This document shows positions 13,628 through 14,024 of a DNA stretch of 14,024 bases, one piece after another; the first letter of the stretch is position 1; each line of letters opens with the position of its first letter. A model generated the notes under the pieces. The model made no database searches. It was given only the letters and a program-made list of their open reading frames with translations, and was not told where the DNA came from. The DNA comes from JBGSLN01 sp041740675 (GTDB lineage Bacteria; Pseudomonadota; Gammaproteobacteria; JBGSLN01). The stretch lies in NCBI GenBank assembly GCA_041740675.1, contig JBGSLN010000240.1, forward strand, positions 1-14,024, in the 5' to 3' direction. The position numbers and the translations under genes were made by a program.

Positions 13628-14024
13628 TTAGTTTGCATTCTGTTTGAGTATATATAAAAATACAGGTACACCGATAAATACAGTAAACATACCTACGGGT
13701 AATTGTTCAGGAGCCATTAATGTCCGTGCTAAAGTATCAGCTAAGGTTAATAAACTTCCACCTAGTAAAATAACTGTTGGAATTAAATAGCAATGTTTCG
13801 AACCTATGCACAGACGGACAATGTGTGGTACTACTAGACCAACAAATCCAATCGTGCCAGCAATACTCACAGCTGTTGCGGTGAGTAAGGCACTTAGCAA
13901 ATACATTATGCCATATAATTTATTTATATTGATTCCTAAAGTTTTTGCAGTTATTTCTCCATGCAATAGTAAATCCATTGATTTGTTGATAGACAAGCTT
14001 AGTAATAACCCTAGGATTAATATA
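13628..14024 (-). CDS. FecCD-family ABC importer permease (C-terminal part; N-terminus outside window)
   Basis: The transmembrane subunit of a BtuC/FhuB/FecCD-type importer. It is open to the window edge (ILILGLLLSLSINKSMD... before the first TTG/ATG), so the gene begins beyond 14024. About 131 of an expected 320-350 residues are visible. Diagnostic features are LLLHGEITAKTLGIN (the coupling-helix region contacting the ATPase), SIAGTIGFVGLVVPHIVRL, DTLARTLMAPEQLPVGMFTVFIGVPVFLYIL and a short polar C-terminus. The LPVG and IGVPVF motifs are typical of FecCD permeases. It lies directly upstream of its ATPase on the minus strand with 3 nt between them. The substrate is unknown, with siderophore, heme or vitamin B12 all possible. 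Confidence 0.93.
   Translation of the reverse strand, partial: ILILGLLLSLSINKSMDLLLHGEITAKTLGININKLYGIMYLLSALLTATAVSIAGTIGFVGLVVPHIVRLCIGSKHCYLIPTVILLGGSLLTLADTLARTLMAPEQLPVGMFTVFIGVPVFLYILKQNAN

Overview
The window looks like chromosomal housekeeping DNA from an AT-rich gammaproteobacterium. The Smg, DprA, TopA, UbiE, UbiJ and UbiB proteins are all close to gammaproteobacterial family members. The order dprA-smg-topA...tsaC and the ubiE-ubiJ-ubiB cluster are typical of that class. The high A+T content, the lysine/isoleucine/asparagine-rich proteins and a D-Ala-D-Ala dipeptidase beside a UMF1-type transporter would fit the Legionellales (Legionella/Coxiella relatives). That placement is inference and was not tested by a search. 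I saw no rRNA, tRNA, CRISPR array, insertion sequence or phage gene.

Layout. (1) 1-3461, plus strand: the C-terminal half of class II fumarase (fumC), a 148-residue four-helix membrane protein of unknown function, a VanX/DdpX-type D-Ala-D-Ala dipeptidase, and a 419-residue UMF1/Atg22-like MFS transporter. (2) 3507-9627, minus strand: read 5' to 3', dprA, smg, topA and purE form a tightly packed, overlapping operon with a promoter near 9670-9695. About 1.1 kb follows without an intact gene, then tsaC with its own promoter. (3) 9768-12752, plus strand: ubiE-ubiJ-ubiB overlap end to end and supply the C-methyltransferase, the lipid-binding accessory factor and the UbiB kinase-like protein of ubiquinone synthesis. 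(4) 12863-14024, minus strand: the ATPase and the C-terminal part of a FecCD-type permease of an iron-siderophore/heme/cobalamin ABC importer, running off the window.

The main point of interest is the apparent gap between purE and tsaC. Its minus strand carries a 242-codon reading frame (4273-5001) broken only by one in-frame TAG at codon 55. The 187 codons after the TAG contain no ATG or GTG, and TTG only at the extreme end, so ordinary ORF calling misses it. It has a consensus -10 box upstream and a weak hairpin plus T-run downstream. I do not recognise the protein with confidence. It is either a very recently inactivated accessory gene or a gene read through an amber codon.

Smaller points: a 25-codon ORF with a good Shine-Dalgarno just after ubiB, a 13-bp direct repeat overlapping the dprA promoter, and purE coupled to topA with no purK beside it.
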